Shown in pieces: positions 15,857 to 24,796 of a stretch of DNA of 64,000 bases. Source of the DNA: Clostridiaceae bacterium Marseille-Q4145. GTDB lineage: Bacteria; Bacillota; Clostridia; Lachnospirales; Lachnospiraceae. Each line of letters begins with the position of its first letter. Within the stretch, counting starts at the first letter, position 1. The position numbers and the translations under genes were made by a program. The notes under the pieces were generated by a model. The model was given only the letters and a program-made list of their open reading frames with translations, was not told the DNA's origin and ran no database searches. The stretch is taken from assembly GCA_018223365.1 (NCBI GenBank), contig JAGTTP010000001.1, positions 1,521,410 to 1,585,409 of the forward strand, written 5' to 3'.

Positions 15857-17062
15857 TTAACCAAACAGTTTTTCAAACCGCTTCATAGCTTCTACGGTTT
15901 TCTCGTAGTTACCAAAGGAAGTCAGACGGAAGTAGTTCTTACCATTCTCACCGAAGCCTGCGCCCGGGGTTCCTACTACCTGGATGTTCTGAAGCAGGTA
16001 GTCGAAGCATTCCCAGGACTCCATACCCTTCGGACACTCGAACCAGATGTAGGGAGAGTTAATGCCGCCGAAGAAGCGGATGCCAAGTTTTGTCATGGTA
16101 TCAGCAATGACTTTGGCATTTCTCTTATAATAGTTAATATTTTCCTGGCATTCCTTGATGCCTTCCTCGGAGAAGACAACTTCGGCACCTTTCTGCACTA
16201 TATAGGAGGTGCCGTTGAATTTGGTGCACTGACGGCGGTTCCACATAGCGTTCAGGGACATTTCCTCACCATTGGAAGCTTTGAAGGTCAGTTCCTTCGG
16301 AACAACGGTGTAACCACAACGGGTTCCGGTAAATCCTGCGGTTTTGGACAGAGAACAGAATTCAATGGCACATTTCTTTGCTCCCTCGATAGCGAAGATG
16401 CTTCTCGGAAGCTCCGGGTCAGAGATAAATGCCTCATAGGCGGAATCAAACAAGATAACAGCGTCGTTAGCCAGCGCATAATCCACCCATTCTTTCAGCT
16501 GCGCTTTATTGTAGCAGGCACCGGTCGGATTGTTTGGAGAACACAGATAAATGACGTCCGCATGCTGATCTTTATTTGGCATGGGGAGAAAGCCGTTTTC
16601 TGCATTTCCAGCCATGTAGGTGACACTGTTTCCAGCCATGATATTGGTATCCACATAAACCGGATAAACCGGATCAGGAACGAGGACGATGTTGTCATGA
16701 CCAAACAGATCGGTGATGTTTCCGGTATCACTCTTTGCGCCATCAGATACGAAGATGTCGCCCGGATCTACTTCAACTCCATTTTTCTTATAGTAAGCAG
16801 CAATGGCATTTCTGGTCTCTTCATAACCCTGTTCCGGACCGTAGCCTTTAAAGGTTTCGGCACTTGCCATAGCCTCGACTCCTTCATGGAGCGCATCAAT
16901 TACCACTTTTCCAAGGGGAAGTGTTACATCACCGATTCCAAGACGGATAATCTGTGCTCCTTTTTCCGGGTTGGCTTCTTTGTAAGCAGCGGTACGATGG
17001 GCGATTTCGGAGAAGAGATAACTTGCTTTCAGATTCAGATAATTTTCATTTAATTTTGGCAT
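15857..17062 (-). CDS. dapL: LL-diaminopimelate aminotransferase
   Basis: Converts tetrahydrodipicolinate to LL-diaminopimelate in one PLP-dependent step of lysine and peptidoglycan synthesis. 401 residues; begins MPKLNENYLNLKASYLF as in the family. It contains LGIGDVTLPL, SPNNPTGACY and the PLP-lysine region SLSKTAGFTGTRCGY. It lies 33 bp after pyrG on the same strand and could share its transcript. Together with dapA/dapB at 45947-47613 it indicates the aminotransferase variant of the pathway. A long open frame on the opposite strand is a shadow. Confidence 0.96.
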   Translation of the reverse strand: MPKLNENYLNLKASYLFSEIAHRTAAYKEANPEKGAQIIRLGIGDVTLPLGKVVIDALHEGVEAMASAETFKGYGPEQGYEETRNAIAAYYKKNGVEVDPGDIFVSDGAKSDTGNITDLFGHDNIVLVPDPVYPVYVDTNIMAGNSVTYMAGNAENGFLPMPNKDQHADVIYLCSPNNPTGACYNKAQLKEWVDYALANDAVILFDSAYEAFISDPELPRSIFAIEGAKKCAIEFCSLSKTAGFTGTRCGYTVVPKELTFKASNGEEMSLNAMWNRRQCTKFNGTSYIVQKGAEVVFSEEGIKECQENINYYKRNAKVIADTMTKLGIRFFGGINSPYIWFECPKGMESWECFDYLLQNIQVVGTPGAGFGENGKNYFRLTSFGNYEKTVEAMKRFEKLFG

Positions 17063-17095
17063 GGCGTATGAATCCTTTCCTAAAATAAATATGAC

Positions 17096-18703
17096 TTATT
17101 TGTTGTTTGCTGCCAGTGCAGCTGCCACAAATCCTTTGAACAGCGGATGCGGACGGTTCGGTCTGGATTTCAGCTCCGGATGAGCCTGGGTAGCAATGAA
17201 AAACGGATGGTTTGGCAGCTCGATGATTTCTACAATTCTTCCATCCGGTGACAGCCCGGAAAGTGCCATTCCATGATCAACAAGGGTGGAACGGAAATCG
17301 TTGTTTACTTCATAGCGATGACGATGACGTTCGTGGATCAGCTCCTCACCATACAGCTCATAAGCTTTGGAGGTTTTGTCCAGTACGCATGGGCAGGAGC
17401 CAAGACGTAAGGTTCCGCCGATATCTTCCACACCGTTCTGATCAGGCATCAGTGCAATGACCGGATAAGGGGTATTGGGATCCAGCTCAATACTGTGGGC
17501 GCCCTCCAGACCAATGACGTGGCGGGCGAACTCTACGATAGAAAGCTGCATGCCAAGACACAGTCCCAGGAATGGAATATTGTGTTCACGGGCATACTGG
17601 ATTGCAGTAATTTTTCCTTCGATTCCACGATAGCCAAAACCACCAGGAACCAGGATACCGCTCACATCAGAGAGCAGTTCATTCACATTCTCTGGAGTTA
17701 CGGTCTCGGAGTCGATCCATTTAATATTGACAACGGCATGATTGTCGATACCGCCGTGTTTCAACGCCTCCACTACGGAAATATAAGCGTCGTGAAGCTG
17801 GATGTATTTTCCAACCAGTGCAACCGTAACTTCCGTTGTCGGGTGGCGAAGCTTATTCACCATCTCGGTCCAGTCGGTCAGATCCGGCTCCGGACACGGC
17901 AGATTCAGGCACTCGCAGGCTACCTGGGCAAGATGCTCCTGCTCCATGGCAAGGGGTGCTTCATAAAGGTATTCTACATCAAGATTCTGCAGTACATGAT
18001 CTTTCGGCACATTACAGAACAGAGCAATCTTATCCTTGATTCCCTTTTCCAGTGGAAGCTCTGTACGGCATACAATGATGTCCGGCTGAATTCCCATTCC
18101 CTGCAGCTCTTTGACAGAAGCCTGGGTTGGTTTGGTTTTCATTTCACCGGAGGCTTTCAAATAAGGAATCAGAGTTACATGGAGAAGGATGGCATTCTCA
18201 TGTCCTACTTCATGCTGGAACTGACGAATTGCCTCCAGAAATGGCTGGCTCTCAATGTCACCGACAGTTCCGCCAATTTCAATGATGGCAATGTGCGTAT
18301 CATCGGAAGTAAAATTCCGATAGAAACGGCTCTTGATTTCATTGGTGATATGCGGAATAACCTGTACAGTCCCTCCGCCATAGTCACCGCGGCGTTCCTT
18401 CTGAAGAACAGACCAGTAAACCTTACCAGTTGTTACATTGGAGTTTTTATCCAGGCTCTCGTCGATGAAGCGCTCATAATGTCCCAGATCAAGGTCGGTC
18501 TCGGTACCGTCATCGGTAACAAAAACCTCTCCGTGCTGTACCGGGTTCATAGTACCGGGGTCGATATTGATGTAAGGATCGAATTTCTGCATGGTTACTT
18601 TGTATCCACGCGCTTTCAGAAGACGTCCCAGGGATGCGGCGGTAATTCCTTTGCCAAGTCCTGATACAACGCCTCCAGTGACAAATACATACTTTACTGG
18701 CAT
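17096..18703 (-). CDS. pyrG: CTP synthase
   Basis: ATP-dependent amination of UTP to CTP using glutamine. 535 residues, of normal length. The N-terminal synthetase domain begins KYVFVTGGVVSGLGKGI and includes KFDPYINIDPGTMNP. The C-terminal class I glutamine amidotransferase domain has the nucleophile motif FLGLCLGMQ and a late His/Glu pair (AQAHPELKSRP). The start ATG lies on the minus strand with AGGAGGAAT upstream. It is divergent from ftsH. Confidence 0.97.
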   Translation of the reverse strand: MPVKYVFVTGGVVSGLGKGITAASLGRLLKARGYKVTMQKFDPYINIDPGTMNPVQHGEVFVTDDGTETDLDLGHYERFIDESLDKNSNVTTGKVYWSVLQKERRGDYGGGTVQVIPHITNEIKSRFYRNFTSDDTHIAIIEIGGTVGDIESQPFLEAIRQFQHEVGHENAILLHVTLIPYLKASGEMKTKPTQASVKELQGMGIQPDIIVCRTELPLEKGIKDKIALFCNVPKDHVLQNLDVEYLYEAPLAMEQEHLAQVACECLNLPCPEPDLTDWTEMVNKLRHPTTEVTVALVGKYIQLHDAYISVVEALKHGGIDNHAVVNIKWIDSETVTPENVNELLSDVSGILVPGGFGYRGIEGKITAIQYAREHNIPFLGLCLGMQLSIVEFARHVIGLEGAHSIELDPNTPYPVIALMPDQNGVEDIGGTLRLGSCPCVLDKTSKAYELYGEELIHERHRHRYEVNNDFRSTLVDHGMALSGLSPDGRIVEIIELPNHPFFIATQAHPELKSRPNRPHPLFKGFVAAALAANNK

Positions 18704-18875
18704 ATGACTGATTCCTCCTGAATGTATCTATTTAAAAAATTTACCAAATTAAAAAAAACATTATTTATTATATCTCCGCTAGCCTTAAAAATCCATAAAA
18801 ACAGACTAAAAATTTTATGGTTTTTAGCTTTATATTAATTTAATAAATAGACACTAAATTTTCGTCGAAGGTGTA

Positions 18876-18904
18876 TTGATTTATAAAAGAAGGTTCACTA
18901 TAAT
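18876..18904 (+). promoter_or_regulatory. Promoter of ftsH
   Basis: TTGATT (18876-18881), a 17-bp spacer and TATAAT (18899-18904), 29 bp before the ftsH start. Confidence 0.7.
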
Positions 18905-18933
18905 AAGAAGTGCTACGCGCAAGGAGGAAAGAG

Positions 18934-20844
18934 ATGAACGACAACAACACTCCAAACGGAAATGGAGACAAGAAAAATAATGGAAAATTTCCTAAAAACA
19001 CCCAGAACATGATGATGTTTCTGGTGTTTCTTATGATAGGATTCCTTCTTTGGGGACTGGTGCGTGATCAGTACAAGGAAGCAACCACACAGGAAATTAC
19101 ATATGATACGTTTGTAGATATGCTGGAATCGGATGAGATTGCCAGTGTGGAAGATACAGGAACTACCTGGAAGATTACGCCGAAGGAGCAGTCTCAGACC
19201 GGACTGACTCAGAGCTATTATACCGGTAAGATGAGTGATGACGACCTGCTTCCGCTCATGAAAGAGAAAGGTGTGGAGATCAAACCTTATATTCAGGATA
19301 CCTGGTCTATGATAATATGGAATATTATTTCCATTCTGGCGCCAATCCTTCTGTTGTGGCTGGCATTCGGCCTGCTTATGCGCCGTATGGGCGGTGGAGG
19401 CGGCATGATGGGTGTCGGCAAGAGCAAAGCCAAGGTTTATATTGAAAAAGAGACAGGTGTTACATTTAAGGATGTGGCAGGAGAGGAAGAGGCGAAGGAA
19501 TCCCTTGTAGAGGTGGTGGATTTCCTTCATAATCCTGCAAAGTACACTGAGATTGGTGCGAAACTGCCGAAAGGAGCTTTGCTTGTAGGCCCTCCGGGAA
19601 CTGGCAAGACACTTCTTGCAAAAGCCGTGGCAGGAGAGGCCCATGTGCCCTTCTTCTCTCTGGCAGGTTCTGATTTTGTAGAGATGTTCGTAGGTGTGGG
19701 TGCATCCCGTGTTCGTGATCTTTTTGAAGAAGCAAAGAAAAATGCTCCCTGTATCGTGTTTATCGATGAGATTGATGCCATTGGAAAAAGCCGTGATTCC
19801 CGTCTCGGAGGAAATGATGAACGTGAGCAGACATTGAATCAGCTTTTGGCAGAGATGGATGGATTCGAGAGTAATCAGGCATGCATTATTCTGGCGGCAA
19901 CCAACCGTCCGGAAGTGCTTGATCAGGCCCTGCTTCGACCGGGCCGTTTTGACCGCAGGATCATCGTGGAGCGTCCGGATCTGAAAGGCCGTGAGGATAT
20001 TCTGAAAGTACATGCGAAAAATGTAAAGATGGATGAGACAGTGGATCTGGCAGCAGTGGCGTTGGCTACCAGCGGAGCTGTAGGTGCCGACCTGGCAAAT
20101 ATGATCAATGAGGCAGCAATTCTTGCGGTAAAACACGGACGCAAGGCTATCTGCCAGAAAGACCTTTTTGATGCCATGGAAGTTGTACTCATGGGTAAAG
20201 AGAAGAAGAACAAGATCCTAAGTGAGGAAGAACGAAAAGTCGTTTCTTACCATGAGGTTGGTCATGCGCTGACCAGTGCATTGCAGAAAGATGCAGAGCC
20301 GGTACAGAAGATTACGATTATCCCCCGTACCAATGGTGCCCTTGGTTATGTACTGCAGACGCCGGAAGAGGAAAAATTCCTTCTTTCCAAGAAAGAGATT
20401 CTGGCCCGTCTGGTAGTGTGTATGGGAGGCCGTGCAGCGGAGGAAGTGGTATTTGACTCCGTTACTACCGGTGCATCCAACGATATTCAGCAGGCGACGA
20501 ATCTGGCAAGAGCGATGGTAACCCAGTATGGAATGTCTGAAAAGTTTGGTCTTATGGGGCTGGAATCCAGAGAGAGTATGTATCTTGATAATGGAAGTGT
20601 CTTGAATTGCAGTGATGAGACTGCATCCCATGTGGATGAAGAAGTTATGCGGATTCTGAAAGAAGCGTATGAAGAGGCAAAACGGTTACTCACCGAGAAC
20701 CGGGAATGCCTGGATAAAATTGCAGAGTTCCTGATTGAGAAGGAGACTATCACAGGTAAGGAATTTATGGAGATTTACCACAAAGTCCGCGACGGCAGTG
20801 ACAAGGAAGACTATCATCAGGAAGAACTGATTTTTGCGGAATAA
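18934..20844 (+). CDS. ftsH: ATP-dependent zinc metalloprotease FtsH
   Basis: Membrane-anchored AAA protease that removes misassembled membrane proteins and regulators. 636 residues from ATG 18934, set by AAGGAGG six bases upstream; an earlier in-frame start has no such site. Two membrane segments flank an extracytoplasmic loop (MMMFLVFLMIGFLLWGL and IISILAPILLLWLAFGLL). The AAA domain has GPPGTGKT, FIDEIDAIG and the RPGRFDRR arginine fingers. The protease domain has HEVGH (zinc). The third motif residue is V instead of the more frequent A, which is tolerated by the HExxH consensus. Confidence 0.97.
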   Translation: MNDNNTPNGNGDKKNNGKFPKNTQNMMMFLVFLMIGFLLWGLVRDQYKEATTQEITYDTFVDMLESDEIASVEDTGTTWKITPKEQSQTGLTQSYYTGKMSDDDLLPLMKEKGVEIKPYIQDTWSMIIWNIISILAPILLLWLAFGLLMRRMGGGGGMMGVGKSKAKVYIEKETGVTFKDVAGEEEAKESLVEVVDFLHNPAKYTEIGAKLPKGALLVGPPGTGKTLLAKAVAGEAHVPFFSLAGSDFVEMFVGVGASRVRDLFEEAKKNAPCIVFIDEIDAIGKSRDSRLGGNDEREQTLNQLLAEMDGFESNQACIILAATNRPEVLDQALLRPGRFDRRIIVERPDLKGREDILKVHAKNVKMDETVDLAAVALATSGAVGADLANMINEAAILAVKHGRKAICQKDLFDAMEVVLMGKEKKNKILSEEERKVVSYHEVGHALTSALQKDAEPVQKITIIPRTNGALGYVLQTPEEEKFLLSKKEILARLVVCMGGRAAEEVVFDSVTTGASNDIQQATNLARAMVTQYGMSEKFGLMGLESRESMYLDNGSVLNCSDETASHVDEEVMRILKEAYEEAKRLLTENRECLDKIAEFLIEKETITGKEFMEIYHKVRDGSDKEDYHQEELIFAE

Positions 20845-20932
20845 GAAAATAAGAATCTGAGGAAAAGCCGTCAGAACGCAGTGAATATCCTGTGCTTTGG
20901 CGGTTTTCATTATCCGGAAAAAGGAGAAGCAA

Positions 20933-22753
20933 ATGGCAATATTTAATATCGAAGAAGAACTGAAAAAGCTTCCGTCCAAACCGGGCGTCTATCTCATGCA
21001 CGACGACAAGGATGCCATTATCTATGTGGGAAAGGCCATTTCACTGAAAAACCGGGTACGGCAGTATTTCCAGTCCAGCCGGAATAAGGGTGTGAAAATT
21101 GAACAGATGGTGACTCATATTGCCAGGTTTGAGTATATTATCACGGATTCGGAACTGGAAGCGTTGGTGCTGGAGTGTAATCTTATTAAGGAACATCGTC
21201 CTAAATACAATACCATGCTGATGGATGACAAGACTTATCCGTTTATCAAGGTGACAGTACAGGAAGATTTTCCGAGGGTATTGTTTGCCCGGCAGATGTA
21301 CAAAGATAAGGCGAAATACTATGGACCCTATACATCCGCAGGGGCGGTGAAGGACACCATAGATCTTATTCATAAACTGTATGGCATCCGGACCTGCAAC
21401 AAGCAGCTGCCGAAGATGCAGGGAAAGGAGCGGCCGTGTCTGAATTACCATATCCATCAATGTCCGGCACCCTGCCAGGGATATATTTCAAAGGAAGAAT
21501 ACGCAAAGTCTGTCAAAAAAGTACTGACTTTTCTGAATGGTGATTATACACCGATCCTGAAGGAACTGGAAGAAAAGATGCTGGCAGCGTCAGAGGAGAT
21601 GGAGTTTGAAAAAGCCATCGAGTACCGGGAACTTTTGAACAGTGTGACCAAGATTGCCCAGAAGCAGAAGATTACCAGCAGCGACATGGAGGATAAGGAT
21701 GTCATTGCCATGTCTGTGGATCAGCATGATGCGGTGGTGCAGGTGTTTTTTATCCGGGACGGACGCCTCATTGGAAGGGATCATTTTTGTCTGCGGATAG
21801 CCAACGGGGACAGCCGGCCGGATGTGCTGTCTGCTTTTATCAAGCAGTTCTACGCGGGGACCCCGTACATTCCCAGAGAAATCATGCTGCAGTATGAGAT
21901 TGAGGATGCGGCCCTCATTGAAGAGTGGCTGAGCGGCAGAAAAGGCCAAAAGGTGCATATTCAGGTCCCGAAGAAAGGTCAGAAGGAAAAGCTGGTGGAG
22001 CTGGCGAAAAAGAATGCGGATATGGTGCTCATGCAGGATCGCGAGCGCATCCGCAGGGAAGAAGGCCGCACCATCGGTGCTATGAAAGAGATTGCAAATC
22101 TTCTGGATCTTCCGAAGCTGGAACGGGTAGAGGCCTATGATATTTCCAACATCAGCGGTTTCCAGACGGTTGGCTCCATGGTAGTTTTTGAAAAAGGCCG
22201 GCCTAAACGGTCCGATTACCGGAAATTCAGGATTCGCGGCGTGCAGGGGGCGGATGACTATGCCAGTATGGAGGAAGTGCTGACCAGACGGCTATCTCAC
22301 TATGAAAATTATCCGGATCTTATCATGATGGATGGTGGCCGCGGTCAGGTAAATATTGCGCTGAAAGTCATGCAGCAGCTGAATATCGAGGTGCCAGTCT
22401 GCGGTATGGTAAAGGATGACAAGCACCGGACAAGAGGAATCTATTTTCATAATGTAGAACTGCCTATTGACAGGGACAGTGAAGGATTTCGTCTGGTGAC
22501 AAGAATCCAGGATGAGGCCCACCGGTTTGCTATTGAGTATCACCGGTCACTTCGGAGCAGGGAACAGGTGCATTCGGTGCTGGATGATATTCCGGGCATA
22601 GGACCGGCACGGAGAAAGGCACTGATGAAATCCTTCCGGACGCTGGAAGACATCAAGTCTGCCACAGAGGAGGAACTGTCGGAAGTGGAAGGTATGAACA
22701 GCCGGGCTGCGCGACAGGTTTTTGAATTCTTTCATATTGCGAAGAATGAATAA
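20933..22753 (+). CDS. uvrC: Excinuclease ABC subunit C
   Basis: Makes the dual incisions in nucleotide excision repair. 606 residues from ATG 20933, preceded by AAGGAG. The GIY-YIG nuclease domain is at the N-terminus (KPGVYLMHDD, IIYVGKAISLKNRVRQYF). Next comes a Cys cluster (CLNYHIHQCPAPCQGYI), the UVR motif around residues 205-240, an RNase-H-like nuclease (VEAYDISNISG, MMDGGRGQVN) and C-terminal helix-hairpin-helix repeats (DDIPGIGPARRKAL). Length and order are normal. Confidence 0.96.
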   Translation: MAIFNIEEELKKLPSKPGVYLMHDDKDAIIYVGKAISLKNRVRQYFQSSRNKGVKIEQMVTHIARFEYIITDSELEALVLECNLIKEHRPKYNTMLMDDKTYPFIKVTVQEDFPRVLFARQMYKDKAKYYGPYTSAGAVKDTIDLIHKLYGIRTCNKQLPKMQGKERPCLNYHIHQCPAPCQGYISKEEYAKSVKKVLTFLNGDYTPILKELEEKMLAASEEMEFEKAIEYRELLNSVTKIAQKQKITSSDMEDKDVIAMSVDQHDAVVQVFFIRDGRLIGRDHFCLRIANGDSRPDVLSAFIKQFYAGTPYIPREIMLQYEIEDAALIEEWLSGRKGQKVHIQVPKKGQKEKLVELAKKNADMVLMQDRERIRREEGRTIGAMKEIANLLDLPKLERVEAYDISNISGFQTVGSMVVFEKGRPKRSDYRKFRIRGVQGADDYASMEEVLTRRLSHYENYPDLIMMDGGRGQVNIALKVMQQLNIEVPVCGMVKDDKHRTRGIYFHNVELPIDRDSEGFRLVTRIQDEAHRFAIEYHRSLRSREQVHSVLDDIPGIGPARRKALMKSFRTLEDIKSATEEELSEVEGMNSRAARQVFEFFHIAKNE

Positions 22754-22819
22754 AGACGCTATACTGATAACAGTGAAAAGGCTGCAGAAAGCAAATAAAA
22801 GAGAACAGGAGACAAGACA

Positions 22820-23749
22820 ATGCCGACAGTATCATTAAATAAGATGATTGAAAAGCTGGAGCTGAAAAACCTGACGCCGGAAGTGTCAACAGAAGGAATT
22901 GAGATCAGCAGTCCGGACATTAACCGTCCGGCACTTCAGCTGGCAGGATATTTTGAGCACTTTGCATGTGAGCGTGTACAGATTATCGGATATGTCGAAT
23001 ATACATATCTAAAAAGTCAGAACAGAGAAGAAAAACTGAAAAACTACGAACGGTTTATGTCCAGTAAGATTCCCTGCGTTATTTATGCATCGCGTACGGA
23101 ACCGGATGAAGACATGTATGAGATGGCACGCAAATATAATAAGCCATTGTTGTTTAGCAACCGTATGACTTCCCCGCTGATGGCAGAAGTTATCCGTTGG
23201 CTGAATGTGGAATTGGCTCCCTGCATTTCTATTCACGGTGTATTGGTGGATGTTTATGGTGAGGGTATTCTGATCATGGGCGAGAGCGGCATTGGTAAGA
23301 GTGAGGCAGCTCTGGAACTGATTAAACGTGGTCACCGACTGATTACCGATGATGTGGTGGAGATTCACAAAGTCAGCGACGATACGCTGGTGGGCACTTC
23401 CCCGGAGATTACCCGTCATTTCATTGAACTTCGCGGCATTGGTATTATTGATGTAAAGACCCTGTATGGTGTAGAGAGTGTCAAAGAGACCCAGAATATC
23501 GACCTTGTGATCAAACTGGAAGAGTGGGACAAGGAAAAAGAGTATGATCGTCTGGGTCTGAATGAAGAATACACAGAATTTCTTGGAAATAAAGTGGTAT
23601 GTCATTCCATTCCGATCCGTCCGGGCCGTAATCTTGCCATTATTGTAGAGTCTGCGGCAGTTAACCACAGGCAGAAGAAGATGGGTTACAATGCGGCTCA
23701 GGAACTGTACCGCCGTGTACAGGAGAGTATTAACCGCAATAAGAAATAA
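22820..23749 (+). CDS. hprK: HPr kinase/phosphorylase
   Basis: Phosphorylates HPr on serine and reverses this, controlling carbon catabolite repression in Firmicutes. 309 residues. It has the P-loop GESGIGKSEAALEL near residue 153, the HRLITDDVVEI segment, the family signature EIRGIGIIDV-like ELRGIGIIDVKTLYG, and the C-terminal IRPGRNLAIIVESAA. The ATG follows AACAGGAGAC. A glucokinase gene follows 25 bp downstream, so sugar entry and repression control are linked. Confidence 0.96.
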   Translation: MPTVSLNKMIEKLELKNLTPEVSTEGIEISSPDINRPALQLAGYFEHFACERVQIIGYVEYTYLKSQNREEKLKNYERFMSSKIPCVIYASRTEPDEDMYEMARKYNKPLLFSNRMTSPLMAEVIRWLNVELAPCISIHGVLVDVYGEGILIMGESGIGKSEAALELIKRGHRLITDDVVEIHKVSDDTLVGTSPEITRHFIELRGIGIIDVKTLYGVESVKETQNIDLVIKLEEWDKEKEYDRLGLNEEYTEFLGNKVVCHSIPIRPGRNLAIIVESAAVNHRQKKMGYNAAQELYRRVQESINRNKK

Positions 23750-23774
23750 AGAAAGAATCAGGGGGAAAAGGAAC

Positions 23775-24713
23775 ATGCAGGAATACTGTTTTGGAATTGA
23801 CGTGGGAGGAACCACGGTAAAGATGGGATTGTTCCGCACAGATGGAGAACTTCTGGAAAAATGGGAGATTCCCAGCCATACGGAAAATGAGGGAGCTGCG
23901 ATTCTGCCGGATATTGCGAAAGCGGCACTTGGCAAGCTGGAGGAACGAGGAATTGATAAAAAGGATGTAGCGGGTATCGGTATTGGTGTGCCGGGTCCTA
24001 TTGATGCCAATGGTGTGGTTCCCCATACAGCCAATCTTGGATGGGGTTATAAAGAAGTAACCAAAGAGCTCACTGAATTGACCGGACTGCCCAGCAAGGG
24101 CGGCAATGACGCGAATGTAGCAGCATTAGGCGAGATGTGGAAAGGCGCGGCAGCAGGCCATAAGAGCGGTGTTATGGTAACTCTTGGAACAGGAGTTGGC
24201 GGTGGTGTGATTATTAATGGAAAAATTGTTACCGGTGCCCACGGAGCAGGTGGCGAGATCGGACACATCCATGTGGATGACGAAGTGCCGGGCACTTGCG
24301 GCTGTGGAAATCACGGCTGCCTGGAGCATGTGGCTTCCGCCAACGGTATTGTCCGTCTGGCAAAATGGATGCTGGAACAGAACGCTGTGAAAACGGTTCT
24401 GGATCCGGAGACCATGTCGGCGCGGGAGATCTGGGATGCAGTAAAAGCAGGGGATCCATTTGCCTGTGAAGTGGCAGAGCGTTTCGGAAAATATCTGGGA
24501 CTGGCACTGTCTGCAGTGGCAGGAACCGCAGATCCGGAAGTATTTGTCATCGGCGGAGGTATGTCCAGAGCCGGACAGATCGTCATTGATTACATTCAGA
24601 AATATTATATGAAATATGTATTCCGCGGATGCAGGGATGCAGAGTTTATTCTGGCAAGCCTTGGAAATGATGCCGGTATGTATGGCGCAGCCAAGCTGGT
24701 GATTGAAGAATAA
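23775..24713 (+). CDS. glk: ROK-family glucokinase
   Basis: ATP-dependent phosphorylation of glucose in the cytoplasm. 312 residues from ATG 23775, after GGGGGAAAAGGA. The upstream in-frame codons lie inside hprK and were excluded. It shows the phosphate motif FGIDVGGTTVKMG, the substrate site GNDANVAALGE, GTGVGGGVIINGK, and the ROK zinc motif CGCGNHGCLEH. ROK repressors also share this fold, but no N-terminal DNA-binding domain is present, so kinase is favoured. Confidence 0.92.
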   Translation: MQEYCFGIDVGGTTVKMGLFRTDGELLEKWEIPSHTENEGAAILPDIAKAALGKLEERGIDKKDVAGIGIGVPGPIDANGVVPHTANLGWGYKEVTKELTELTGLPSKGGNDANVAALGEMWKGAAAGHKSGVMVTLGTGVGGGVIINGKIVTGAHGAGGEIGHIHVDDEVPGTCGCGNHGCLEHVASANGIVRLAKWMLEQNAVKTVLDPETMSAREIWDAVKAGDPFACEVAERFGKYLGLALSAVAGTADPEVFVIGGGMSRAGQIVIDYIQKYYMKYVFRGCRDAEFILASLGNDAGMYGAAKLVIEE

Positions 24714-24733
24714 GAAGGAATATGATATATAAC

Positions 24734-24779
24734 AAAAGGGCATACTGTTCATCGGGTGATGAACGGCATGCCCTTTTTA
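24734..24779. terminator. Bidirectional terminator between glk and typA
   Basis: AAAAGGGCAT...GTTCATC pairs with GATGAAC...ATGCCCTTTTT, with U tracts on both strands. Confidence 0.88.
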
Positions 24780-24796
24780 CATAGAACCGTATCCGA

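Noticed and set aside
15809..17053. 414-codon open frame antisense to dapL
   Set aside because: Mirrors codon structure of dapL, has no ribosome-binding site and no family resemblance; dapL motifs are complete on the other strand.
17495..18664. 389-codon open frame antisense to pyrG
   Set aside because: Shadow of a highly conserved gene; no supporting start signals or motifs.
20853..20917. Terminator between ftsH and uvrC
   Set aside because: GAAAAGCCG and CGGTTTTC pair only imperfectly, with mismatches and a long loop.
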